From positions 1 through 64,000 of the forward strand of contig SUWA01000002.1 in NCBI GenBank assembly GCA_015061695.1: a DNA stretch of 64,000 bases, in the 5' to 3' direction. Shown piece by piece: positions 29,281-38,587 of the stretch. A model generated the notes under the pieces. That model made no database searches, was not told where the DNA came from, and worked only from the letters and a program-made list of their open reading frames with translations. How positions within the stretch are numbered: the first letter of the stretch is position 1; each line of letters opens with the position of its first letter. Origin of the DNA: Lentisphaerota bacterium. Its GTDB lineage: Bacteria > Verrucomicrobiota > Lentisphaeria > Victivallales > Victivallaceae. A program made the translations under genes and the position numbers.

Positions 29281-31998
29281 TTAAAAACCTAACTCCGGTT
29301 GAACAATTCCCAAATCATCATCCGGGCGGGAATTTTTTTCGCTTGTATTTTTTACCGGACGCGCGTTGGAAGGTTTGCGCTGAACCTTTTTTTCCGGCGG
29401 CAAATTACCATCCAGCACTAAATCATTCACCGGAGAATCTTCCGCCACTTCCTCAACTGCAATATCTTTATCCTCATCGGGCATTGAATTGTCTTCTGTT
29501 GCCGGAGTATTATCATTGTCATCGTTCGGAATGTCAGCTTCAGCTTCCGGCTGGTTGTTTTCCGGGGCAACGACTTCCGCTGCAGCCTCAACGACTTCTT
29601 CAAGCGCGGGGGCCAACTCATCCGGCACTGCGTCTGCCGGTTGAGTTTGCGCCGGAATATCTTCAACGTTTTCTGCCGCAGCAGTTGATTCAGATGCAAT
29701 TTCCGGTTCAATTGCCGCATCTGAACGGAGATTTTCAGTTTTTGTTTCCGCAACCGCCTCGATTGGCATATCGGGGGGCAAAGCGGCAACAGCAGCAGTT
29801 TTTCCGGTATTTTCTGCCGTAACAGCGGCAGTTTCAATCACTTCATCACCGTTGACCGCTTCTTCAACAGTCCCGCTGTCGTTGGCTGATGCCAGAAATT
29901 CAGCCAGTTCAACTTCTTCCAAATAACGCTGATGCGTGATCTTGAGTATGTTGCTGCCGATCAAAAATCCGCGGGCTTTAGGCGTGCGCACAGGCAAGGT
30001 CATCAAGTTGAGATCTTCGACCTTGTTGCCGCCGCGTTTGGCTTCGATTTCGATCGTGTAAACAGCATCTGCCCGGGGGGTAAACAGCTCCAGACGCGTC
30101 CCGGCCGGACAGAGTTGATAATCTTTGTCTTTGATAAACTTGTCGATCGTGGAACGCTTGCCGTAAAACTTACCGGTTTTCTTTTCCGAATAGATCACGC
30201 CGAATTCCTGTTTGGCATCGTATTTGCGGAAATCATACAATTTGCCGATAAACATTTTATCCGGAATGTCAATGATCTTGTAATTGCCGCTGCGCTCCAC
30301 GCACAAAAGTTTATCAAACTCATTGCACATGATCACATCATCGCTCTTGATCCCGGTACCGATATGACCGTTTTTGCGATCCCAGAACACCTTGATGTTG
30401 TTGAGCGCGGCCCGGTTACGGTCGATCTTATCGATTTTTTCGATTTCAGTCCTGCGCGGAAAATTCTTGCCGTAGCGTTCTTTGATCGACTCCAGATAGC
30501 CGATCGTGTATTCCACCAGATGTTTCAGGTGATGCTTTATTTCTTTGAGCCGGTCTTCGATGGCCCGGATCTCCTGCTGGTTCTTTTCTATATCGAACCG
30601 CGCGATCCGGCGCACCGGCAAGGCCAGAAGTTTATCCACATCGTCATTGGTAACATCGCGCAAAAGCTGGTCGCGGAACGGAGCCAACCCATCCAGCACT
30701 TCCTTGTATTCTTCTTCCTGCGAACGGCACTCTTCAATCCGTTTATAAATACGGTTTTCAAAAAACAACTGCGCCAGTGTTTTGGCGTGTTTGGCTTCCA
30801 GCAAACGGCCCAGCTCGATTTCAAACTCCTGCTTAAGATAATCCAGGAGTTTGGCAACATTGCGCTTCAGCACATCGCTGACACTCATCTGCACCGGACG
30901 GCGGTCGCAGATGACCGTCATTTTAGGCGAAATGCTCACCGAACAATCCGTGTACATAAAAAGTCCCTGCCGGGTCTTTTCCGGATCATATCCGCGCGTG
31001 GGGGTAATGCGTATTTCCACCCGGTCAGTAGTAAAATCGTTGATCGCGGCAATACGGATCTTGTTTTTTTCGGCCGCGCGCTCGATGGAACTCATCAGCG
31101 ATGCCGTGTTGGTGGTGGCCGGGATTTCGCGTATCACCAGCTCCCTGCCCTCAATGTCGATCCGGGCACGGAGCGTGATCTTACCGTTACCGTCCAGGTA
31201 CTCGCGCACATCCATCACCCCGCCTTGTTGAAAGTCGGGGTAAAGTTCAAATTCTTCGCCGCGCAAGTGCGCTATTTCCGCATCAATAAGTTCGTTAAAG
31301 TTGTGCGGCAGAACCAATGTACTCATCCCGACGGCAATACCATCTGACCCCAGCATCAGCAAACTCGGCACCTTGGCCGGCAGCTGGGTGGGTTCTTTTT
31401 TGCGCCCGTCATAGTTGGGTACAAAATTGGTGATGTCGTTATTGAACATGGTTTCGTGTGCCAATTTACTCAACGCACACTCGGTATAACGCGCAGCAGC
31501 AGCCGGAGAACCGGTCAGAATATTCCCGAAGTTCCCTTCTTTGTGGATAAAGTAAGGTGTATTCACATTACGCAACCGCTCCACACCGTCGCTGTCAAGC
31601 TCCATGCGCTCAATACAACCGCCTTTGTTGGCCAGCACTACGATCGCATCGCCGATCGAAGCATCACCGTGCGGGTGATAGTGCATGGTATTACCGACCA
31701 CATTAGCCGTTTTGGTCGGCCGGCCATTGTCGTAATTCTGATACAGCGTCCACAAGATACGCCGCTGCACCGGTTTAAGGCCGTCATCCACATCAGGTAT
31801 GGCGCGCGAACCGATAACATAACTGGCGTAGTCCAGAAAGTTGCGGTCCATCATTTGCCGGAAAAACTCATTATTGCCGCGCTTGCGCACTACGCTTACA
31901 GCCTCCTCGCGGTCAAATTCATCAGCTTGCGGAGTGTTTTCAGCCGGAGGCTGCAACTGTTCATTGCCGGGCTGCGGATCGACTTTTTCGTCACTCAT
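29281..31998 (-). CDS. parC: Type IIA topoisomerase subunit A (ParC/GyrA-like) with long acidic C-terminal tail
   Basis: RAIPDVDDGLKPVQRRILWTLYQ, HYHPHGDASIGDAI, AAARYTE catalytic Tyr region. Confidence 0.9.
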   Translation of the reverse strand: MSDEKVDPQPGNEQLQPPAENTPQADEFDREEAVSVVRKRGNNEFFRQMMDRNFLDYASYVIGSRAIPDVDDGLKPVQRRILWTLYQNYDNGRPTKTANVVGNTMHYHPHGDASIGDAIVVLANKGGCIERMELDSDGVERLRNVNTPYFIHKEGNFGNILTGSPAAAARYTECALSKLAHETMFNNDITNFVPNYDGRKKEPTQLPAKVPSLLMLGSDGIAVGMSTLVLPHNFNELIDAEIAHLRGEEFELYPDFQQGGVMDVREYLDGNGKITLRARIDIEGRELVIREIPATTNTASLMSSIERAAEKNKIRIAAINDFTTDRVEIRITPTRGYDPEKTRQGLFMYTDCSVSISPKMTVICDRRPVQMSVSDVLKRNVAKLLDYLKQEFEIELGRLLEAKHAKTLAQLFFENRIYKRIEECRSQEEEYKEVLDGLAPFRDQLLRDVTNDDVDKLLALPVRRIARFDIEKNQQEIRAIEDRLKEIKHHLKHLVEYTIGYLESIKERYGKNFPRRTEIEKIDKIDRNRAALNNIKVFWDRKNGHIGTGIKSDDVIMCNEFDKLLCVERSGNYKIIDIPDKMFIGKLYDFRKYDAKQEFGVIYSEKKTGKFYGKRSTIDKFIKDKDYQLCPAGTRLELFTPRADAVYTIEIEAKRGGNKVEDLNLMTLPVRTPKARGFLIGSNILKITHQRYLEEVELAEFLASANDSGTVEEAVNGDEVIETAAVTAENTGKTAAVAALPPDMPIEAVAETKTENLRSDAAIEPEIASESTAAAENVEDIPAQTQPADAVPDELAPALEEVVEAAAEVVAPENNQPEAEADIPNDDNDNTPATEDNSMPDEDKDIAVEEVAEDSPVNDLVLDGNLPPEKKVQRKPSNARPVKNTSEKNSRPDDDLGIVQPELGF

Positions 31999-33850
31999 AG
32001 TCCGTAACCTCCAGATTGCTCATAATGTAGTCCTTGCGCTCCACGGAATTTTCGCCCATGTAAAAGCGCAGCAAATCATTTACTCCGTGCATATTATCCA
32101 GCGTTACCGGCGAAAGACGCATATCCTTGCCGATGAACACCCCGAAGTCATCCGGAGAAATCTCCCCCAACCCCTTAAAACGGGTGATTTCGGCCGTTTT
32201 ACCCAGTTTGGCAACGGCTTTATCGCGCTCGCTGTCGCTGTAACAGTAGATTGGGGCGGTACCGCTTTTGCGCACCCGGTAGAGCGGAGTTTCCAGCACA
32301 TACAAGTGGCCGGAAAGCACCAGCTGATCAAAGAAACACAAAAAGAATGTAATCATCAAATTGCGGATATGCAATCCGTCAACATCAGCATCAGTGGCCA
32401 GAATGATTTTGTCGTAACGCAGAAACTCCGTGGAATCCTCCACACCCAGCGCCTTCATCAAGAAGGTGAGTTCCTCGTTTTTATAAATCATTTCAAACGA
32501 TTCGCCGTAAGCGTTTTTGGGCTTGCCGCGCAGTTCAAAGATCGCCTGACAATCCGGATCGCGCCGTTTTTCCAGACTCCCGGCCGCCGATTTACCTTCG
32601 GTAAGAAAGATCATCGTTTCCTTGGGTTGGGTTCCGCGCGGCCATTTTGAGCCGATATGGTATTTGCAATCCTTGAGTTTGGGGATGCGCAAAACTGTTT
32701 TCTGCGACGTTTCGCGCGACTGTTTTTTCACTTCCTGAACTTTGCGCCGCACCTGTTCGTTGCGCGAAATTTTGTCCAGCAGAATATCTTTTACATCCAG
32801 ATTTTTCAGCAGGAAGTTGCAAATTTCATCTTTGACCGTCTGCACGATCGGGCCGCGCACTTCGGTGCTGCCCAGCTTGTTTTTGGTCTGCGATTCAAAG
32901 ACCGGCTCCTGCATTTTTATGGCAATGGCACCGGTGATACCGTCGCGCACATCCGGGGCCTGATAGTTTTTGCCCGAAATCTCGTTGACTGCTTTCAGGA
33001 TCCCCTCGCAAAACGCCGACTGGTGGGTGCCGCCATCGGTGGTATGCTGACCGTTGACAAACGAAAAATAGGTCTGCCCATACTCATCGCTGTGCGTAAA
33101 AGCAAATTCCAACGTTTTGCTTTTGTAGTGAATGACATTGTAAATGGCGTTGTCTTCCACCTCGCTGGTCAGCAGATCTTTCAAACCTTCTTTGCTGTAA
33201 AAGCGCTGATCGTTCAGATAGATCGACAAACCGGTGTTCAAATAAGCATACATCCAGAGCCGTTTTTCGACAAAACTCATCCGGAAGCGGAAGTCGTGGA
33301 ATATTTCCGGGTCGGGCCGGAAAACGATCAAAGTGCCGTCCCGTTCTTCAGTATCACCTTCAGTATCTCCGGATAAAATCCCCTGTTTGAAAGTTACTTC
33401 CCGGTAATGCCCGGCACGGATACTGCGGGCCACAAAGGTTTCGGAAAGAAAGTTTACTGCCTTGACCCCCACACCGTTCATACCAACCGAAAACTGGAAA
33501 GCCTCGGTGCTGTATTTACCACCGGTATTGATATCCGACACACATTCCACCAGTTTGCCCTGCGGAATGCCGCGACCGTAGTCGCGCACCGAAACGGTTC
33601 CGTCCTCGGTGATATTAATATCCAGCCGGCGGCCGAAGTTCATAATGAACTCATCCACACCGTTATCGACCACTTCTTTGAGCAGAACATATATACCGTC
33701 ATCGGGGTGCGAGCCATCGCCGGCCCGGCCGATATACATGCCAAGCCGGCTGCGCACATGATCGCGCGGATCCATATGCTTGATATGCGACTCATCATAA
33801 GCGGCAGTGCCGGCCGGAGCAGTATTCAAATTTTCCAAATCTTCCGCCAT
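31991..33850 (-). CDS. parE: Type IIA topoisomerase subunit B (ParE/GyrB-like)
   Basis: GHKL motifs (EVVDNGVDEF, DYGRGIP, GMNGVGVKAVN), LTEGKSAAGS TOPRIM. Confidence 0.92.
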   Translation of the reverse strand: MAEDLENLNTAPAGTAAYDESHIKHMDPRDHVRSRLGMYIGRAGDGSHPDDGIYVLLKEVVDNGVDEFIMNFGRRLDINITEDGTVSVRDYGRGIPQGKLVECVSDINTGGKYSTEAFQFSVGMNGVGVKAVNFLSETFVARSIRAGHYREVTFKQGILSGDTEGDTEERDGTLIVFRPDPEIFHDFRFRMSFVEKRLWMYAYLNTGLSIYLNDQRFYSKEGLKDLLTSEVEDNAIYNVIHYKSKTLEFAFTHSDEYGQTYFSFVNGQHTTDGGTHQSAFCEGILKAVNEISGKNYQAPDVRDGITGAIAIKMQEPVFESQTKNKLGSTEVRGPIVQTVKDEICNFLLKNLDVKDILLDKISRNEQVRRKVQEVKKQSRETSQKTVLRIPKLKDCKYHIGSKWPRGTQPKETMIFLTEGKSAAGSLEKRRDPDCQAIFELRGKPKNAYGESFEMIYKNEELTFLMKALGVEDSTEFLRYDKIILATDADVDGLHIRNLMITFFLCFFDQLVLSGHLYVLETPLYRVRKSGTAPIYCYSDSERDKAVAKLGKTAEITRFKGLGEISPDDFGVFIGKDMRLSPVTLDNMHGVNDLLRFYMGENSVERKDYIMSNLEVTDYE

Positions 33851-34003
33851 AAAAATCCTGTTTTCAGTCGGCAGACAATCCGCCGACATATCAATATAAT
33901 ATTACACTAATTTAACTCAAAAGTGCAAAATTTCAAGTCAATAAAGTGATTTTTTTGTAATTCCGACCTTGAAAACAGCTAAAAAAGGTTATATCTTAAT
34001 AAC

Positions 34004-34888
34004 ATGAAAGCGTTACATGGTAAATCCCGTCCGGCCAGACGGCTGAAAATTTTCTGGAAGCGTAATTACGCCATACTGCTCACCGGCATATTTCTGCTGG
34101 TGATCGGTTGGTATGCCTTGCACATGGAACCGCGGTTGCGTAAAATCAGAGAAATCGAATTCAGCTCGCCGGCCGTTACCGGCGATGTTGATGGTTTGAC
34201 GATCGCTTTTGTAGCCGATATACACCTTAATGAACTCCAGATGCAAGAGCTGCCGGAAACTGTCGAGATCATCAATCAGCGCAAGGCCGATATTATCCTG
34301 CTGGGCGGAGATTTTGTAAACGGCAATGGCACCGGTCCGGACGCGCAAGTGTTGATAAAATACCTGCAGAAACTTTCTGCTCCGCTGGGTGTTTACGCTG
34401 TTCCCGGCAATCACGATGTGCGCCGCGGCATCGAACCGGTCAAGGCCGCGTTTGCCGGCAGCCATATCAAACTGCTGCAGGATCAGAATGTTATCATCGA
34501 CGCTGGCCGCGGCCGACGCTTCAATTTGATCGGACTGGACTACCACACCAACCCGCACCGGCAAAATGATCCGCAGCGTATTCGACAGTTGATCGAGCCG
34601 GATATGTTCAATCTGGTTTTGACTCATACACCGGCAGATTTCAAGTTTATGAACGATGATGTTGATCTGGTGCTGGCCGGCCACACCCACGGCGGCCAGC
34701 TGAATATACCGTTTTTAGGCAGCGTTATCAATCCGGCGATCGGGCGCAAATATAATTACGGATTGATCCGCGAAGAGCGCAAAAGCATGTATGTAACTTG
34801 CGGCCTCGGCTCGGCTTACGCCCCTGCCCGGCTGGCAATGAGGCCCGAAATAGTCTTTATTACGCTTAAAAACCAGCCGGAAAAGTGA
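34004..34888 (+). CDS. Metallophosphoesterase (YaeI-like)
   Basis: FVADIHLNE, LLGGDFVN, PGNHDVR, LAGHTHGGQL motifs. Confidence 0.9.
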   Translation: MKALHGKSRPARRLKIFWKRNYAILLTGIFLLVIGWYALHMEPRLRKIREIEFSSPAVTGDVDGLTIAFVADIHLNELQMQELPETVEIINQRKADIILLGGDFVNGNGTGPDAQVLIKYLQKLSAPLGVYAVPGNHDVRRGIEPVKAAFAGSHIKLLQDQNVIIDAGRGRRFNLIGLDYHTNPHRQNDPQRIRQLIEPDMFNLVLTHTPADFKFMNDDVDLVLAGHTHGGQLNIPFLGSVINPAIGRKYNYGLIREERKSMYVTCGLGSAYAPARLAMRPEIVFITLKNQPEK

Positions 34889-34967
34889 TTCAATACTTGC
34901 AACTTGTCCTTTGCGGAGTATATTATAAAGATTTTTTTAATACAAACCCAAAAAACAAGGCAGAAAA

Positions 34968-36254
34968 ATGAATATTTATCAGGAACTCAAAGCCCGCGGT
35001 TTTGTCTACCAGATGACCGATGAAGCAGCGATCGAAAAGAAATTCACCACCGAAAAAGTGGTATTTTATTGCGGCTTTGACCCCACCGGCAGCAGTTTGC
35101 ATGTAGGGCACCTGCTCCCGGTCATGGCCATGCGTATGCTCCAGAAGGCCGGCCACGTTCCGACCGTGCTGGTCGGCGGCGCTACCGGTGCCATCGGCGA
35201 CCCATCCGGCCGCAGTACTGCCCGCAACATGATCACCATGGACGAAGTTGCGCACAATGTGGAGTGCCTCAAGAGTCAGCTGGCGCGTTTTATCACGCTC
35301 GAAAACGGCGAAGCTAACTTTGTCAATAACTTCGACTGGTTCGGCCAGATCAAACTGCTGGATTTTTTGCGCGATATCGGCAGTCGTTTTTCGGTCAACC
35401 GTATGCTGGCGCAAAAGTCGGTGGAAAGCCGGCTGGAAAACGGTCTTTCGTTCCTTGAATTCAGCTATTCGCTGCTGCAAGGCTATGACTTTTACCACCT
35501 CAATAAAGAATACAATTGTACGCTCGAAATCGGCGGTCAGGATCAGTGGGGCAACATGGTTGCCGGTACCGAACTCATCCGCCGCATGTACGAAGAAGAA
35601 AAAGATGTGCATGTGCTGACCATTCCGCTGCTGATCAACCCGGCCACCGGTCAGAAATTCGGCAAATCCATTGGCGGCACCAGTGTCTGGCTGGATGTCA
35701 ACCGCACCAGTGTCTTTGATTACTACCAGTTCTGGCGCAACTGCGATGATGCCATGCTGGGCGATCTTTTGAAAAAATTCGCCATCGAACTGCCGCTGGA
35801 AGAATGTATTGCACTGGCTGATTGCGGCAACATCAACCGCGCCAAAGAAATCCTGGCGTTTGAAGCCACCAAGATGGCGCACGGCGAACAGGCAGCCAAA
35901 GAAGCGTTCCTCACCGCCGGCAGTCAGTTCGGCTTTGCCGATCCGGAACGTAAAATCGCCACCAGCAGCGCCATCGGTACTATTGAGTGCAAAGCCGAAG
36001 CCAGCTATCCGGAAACGACGCTGCCGGCCGACAGCCTGAACGGCGACGGTTTGTGGATCGTCCAGCTGCTGACCAACGCCGGCATGACCAAAACCAACAG
36101 CGAGGCCCGCCGTCTGATCCAGGGCAACGCCGTAAAAGTCAATGGCGAAAAAGTCAGCGATATGAATCTGATGATCAAAGCGGCCGACGTTCCGGAAAAA
36201 GAACTGCTGTTGCAAACCGGCAAAAAGAATTTCAAGAAAGTGATTTTTGCCTGA
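34968..36254 (+). CDS. tyrS: Tyrosyl-tRNA synthetase
   Basis: YCGFDPTGSSLHVGHLLPVM, GGQDQWGN, KFGKSIGG, C-terminal S4-like domain. Confidence 0.97.
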   Translation: MNIYQELKARGFVYQMTDEAAIEKKFTTEKVVFYCGFDPTGSSLHVGHLLPVMAMRMLQKAGHVPTVLVGGATGAIGDPSGRSTARNMITMDEVAHNVECLKSQLARFITLENGEANFVNNFDWFGQIKLLDFLRDIGSRFSVNRMLAQKSVESRLENGLSFLEFSYSLLQGYDFYHLNKEYNCTLEIGGQDQWGNMVAGTELIRRMYEEEKDVHVLTIPLLINPATGQKFGKSIGGTSVWLDVNRTSVFDYYQFWRNCDDAMLGDLLKKFAIELPLEECIALADCGNINRAKEILAFEATKMAHGEQAAKEAFLTAGSQFGFADPERKIATSSAIGTIECKAEASYPETTLPADSLNGDGLWIVQLLTNAGMTKTNSEARRLIQGNAVKVNGEKVSDMNLMIKAADVPEKELLLQTGKKNFKKVIFA

Positions 36255-36274
36255 TATAAAAAATATATATCTAC

Positions 36275-36314
36275 AAAACTGCTGCAAGCTCAACAACTTG
36301 CAGCAGTTTTTTTT
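36275..36314 (+). terminator. Terminator after tyrS
   Basis: AAAACTGCTGCAAG...CTTGCAGCAGTTTTTTTT. Confidence 0.85.
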
Positions 36315-36337
36315 ATAAAAATACCGGCATGCTTTAG

Positions 36338-38104
36338 TTATTTTTGCACGATCGCAACTCTGAACCCCAACCAATAATGACGGTCTTCAGGCATCCCGCA
36401 GGCCCGGATCGCCGCCCGATGCGAGCTGCTGCCGCTGACATCGCTGCCGCCGCGATAAACTTTGCGGTCCCCCTCTTCGCATAACGGATCGGTGCCATCC
36501 TGATAGTATGTGTAAGTCATCAGTAGATCATTTTCATATTTACAACTGTCCAGACACCACTCCCAGACTCCCCGGAGAAAACGATTGTTGGAATCACGAC
36601 ATGCCTTTTCCCATTGAGCTTCAGTAGGCAGATCATATTTCCAACCTTTCGGCAACGGATATTTTTCATTTAACTTACTGCAAAAATCTCTGGCTTCAAA
36701 CCACGAAATATTTCTTACCGGCGAAACGTTTCCTTTTTGCCGCTCCCAATCCTGCCCCATTACAATGGCATATTGTTCTTCTGTAACTTCCGATGCCGCA
36801 ATATAATAATCTTGCGATAATGTTACCACATGGGGCCGCTCGTCCGCTCTTCTGTCCGGATCGTTTTCCGCACTGCCCATTTTGAATTTACCGGATTTAA
36901 CTTTGAAAAATTCCATCTTTACATTTTTTCGCAAATTCACCACGGTCTTTTGTTCATCCATTATCACTCGCGGCGTTCTAAAACACCAGATACCGATTGC
37001 TACACCGGCAATCAGCAATAATATCCCACCACAAATCACTTTGCCTTTGGGAGGAAGCTCCCAAAATACCTTACCCAAGCCAATAATAATCCCTGACAAT
37101 CCGAGCAACAGCCACTTGACAGCGCCAAGCAGCCAGCTGACTGCTTTTTTCAATATTTTGCCGGTCAGCGATAGGCCATTCTGCCGATACGACGAACGCA
37201 TGGCATCAGAAAAGTCTTTACAGGTTGGAAACCGGTCTTCCGGTTTTTTACTTAACGCTTTGAGAATAGCTTTCCGGACAGGCAAACTGGTATTATCCGG
37301 ATCTTCCGGCGTTTCATTAAGAGCACAACGGCAAACATCATCGCTGTCAATTGCAGAACCGAAAGGCGGTTCTCCGGCAAACATTTCGTAAACCGTAGCC
37401 GCCAATGCGTACTGGTCACTGGCGGCAGTCAACGTTTTACCGCGCCACTGTTCGGGTGATTTATAATGCAAGGTGCCGGTAGTGTCAAAAAACTGTTGTG
37501 ATACCCGGCTCATCGAACTGTGCAACTGCGCCGCCAACCCGAAATCCAGCAGTTTTACATTACCCTGCCGGTCAATCATTATATTACCGGGTTTAACATC
37601 GCGGTGCAAAACTTTTTTACTGTGAGCGTAGTTCAGCGCATCGGCAATTTGCCCAACCAGATTCAGTATCAACGGTTCTGAAAACTCGCCATTATTGCGT
37701 TTTTCCCGCAAAAAGCTACGCAGTTCCACCCCATCAACATACTCCATTACAAGGTAATAGAGGCGGGTGGTTTTATCCAGACGCAACGCATTATAACTGG
37801 CTATATAGGGGTGGTGAAGATCGTGTACCAGCTTGAAATTTTCTTTAACGCGTTCCATTTCCGCCTGATTGCCGGATAGTTCCGCAGTCAGAGTTTTCAC
37901 AGCAACCTTAATCTGAGCTTCTTCATCCCAGCACTCATAAACCACGCCCATGCCGCCACGTCCAAGCTCGGCAAGAACTTTATACTGTCCAAGAATGGTA
38001 TCGCCGATTTTTATTCCGGCAGTGTTTTTCGGCTTTACGCCACCGGGAATGGTTATTCCCCTATCGGGCTGTTCGCCGCCTGTCCAAAAATCATGATCTG
38101 ACAT
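36338..38104 (-). CDS. Ser/Thr protein kinase - TM - formylglycine-generating-enzyme-like (SUMF1) domain fusion
   Basis: LGRGGMGVVYE, HRDVKPGNIM, DFGLA; TM GGILLLIAGVAIGIWCF; MGSAENDPDRRADERPHVVTL, LPTEAQWEKAC, VWEWC, WLGFRV. Start set at 38104. Confidence 0.9.
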   Translation of the reverse strand: MSDHDFWTGGEQPDRGITIPGGVKPKNTAGIKIGDTILGQYKVLAELGRGGMGVVYECWDEEAQIKVAVKTLTAELSGNQAEMERVKENFKLVHDLHHPYIASYNALRLDKTTRLYYLVMEYVDGVELRSFLREKRNNGEFSEPLILNLVGQIADALNYAHSKKVLHRDVKPGNIMIDRQGNVKLLDFGLAAQLHSSMSRVSQQFFDTTGTLHYKSPEQWRGKTLTAASDQYALAATVYEMFAGEPPFGSAIDSDDVCRCALNETPEDPDNTSLPVRKAILKALSKKPEDRFPTCKDFSDAMRSSYRQNGLSLTGKILKKAVSWLLGAVKWLLLGLSGIIIGLGKVFWELPPKGKVICGGILLLIAGVAIGIWCFRTPRVIMDEQKTVVNLRKNVKMEFFKVKSGKFKMGSAENDPDRRADERPHVVTLSQDYYIAASEVTEEQYAIVMGQDWERQKGNVSPVRNISWFEARDFCSKLNEKYPLPKGWKYDLPTEAQWEKACRDSNNRFLRGVWEWCLDSCKYENDLLMTYTYYQDGTDPLCEEGDRKVYRGGSDVSGSSSHRAAIRACGMPEDRHYWLGFRVAIVQK

Positions 38105-38529
38105 TATCGATCCCCTCACCAATCTTAAACTTATATATTTTACATAACATAACATAAAAAGCATAATTTGCAAATCAGTCCGCTATATTGCCTGAATGAA
38201 AAAATATTTTATTTTTATGTTTGCAGCATTTTTTATTGACCGGTCCGAGTTTGCCTTTGTTATTGCGATCATAACCTCACTGGCGGGTGCGATCGGCTTA
38301 TTTGAAGAAATACCCGGCAATCGTGCCGTCCACGGTAAAAGTTGCCGCCTATTGCCGCTGTTGTTTGCTTCCGGAGCCGGGACGGAAAGCCGCCGGGTGA
38401 GCGGCACGACCACTTTCCGGGGTATGCTTGCAGCTGCCGGGCCGGGGGATTCATTCCGCCGCTCTACGCTTTGTTTCAAAAAGTGCGCAAAAGGGCAAAA
38501 CACACCGACAATAAATAACTAAAAACAAT

Positions 38530-38576
38530 CCGGGCTGCAGCCAAACTTATTTGTTCTGACTGCAGCCCGTTTTTTA
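38530..38576. terminator. Terminator downstream of clpB
   Basis: CGGGCTGCAG...CTGCAGCCCG followed by T-tract. Confidence 0.75.
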
Positions 38577-38587
38577 CGGCTGTTTTT

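Noticed and set aside
38196-38522. Small plus-strand ORF (MKKYFIFMFAAFFIDRSEF...) between kinase and clpB
   Set aside because: Considered a DUF1294-like gene or decayed remnant, but I could not establish a family motif or intact domain.
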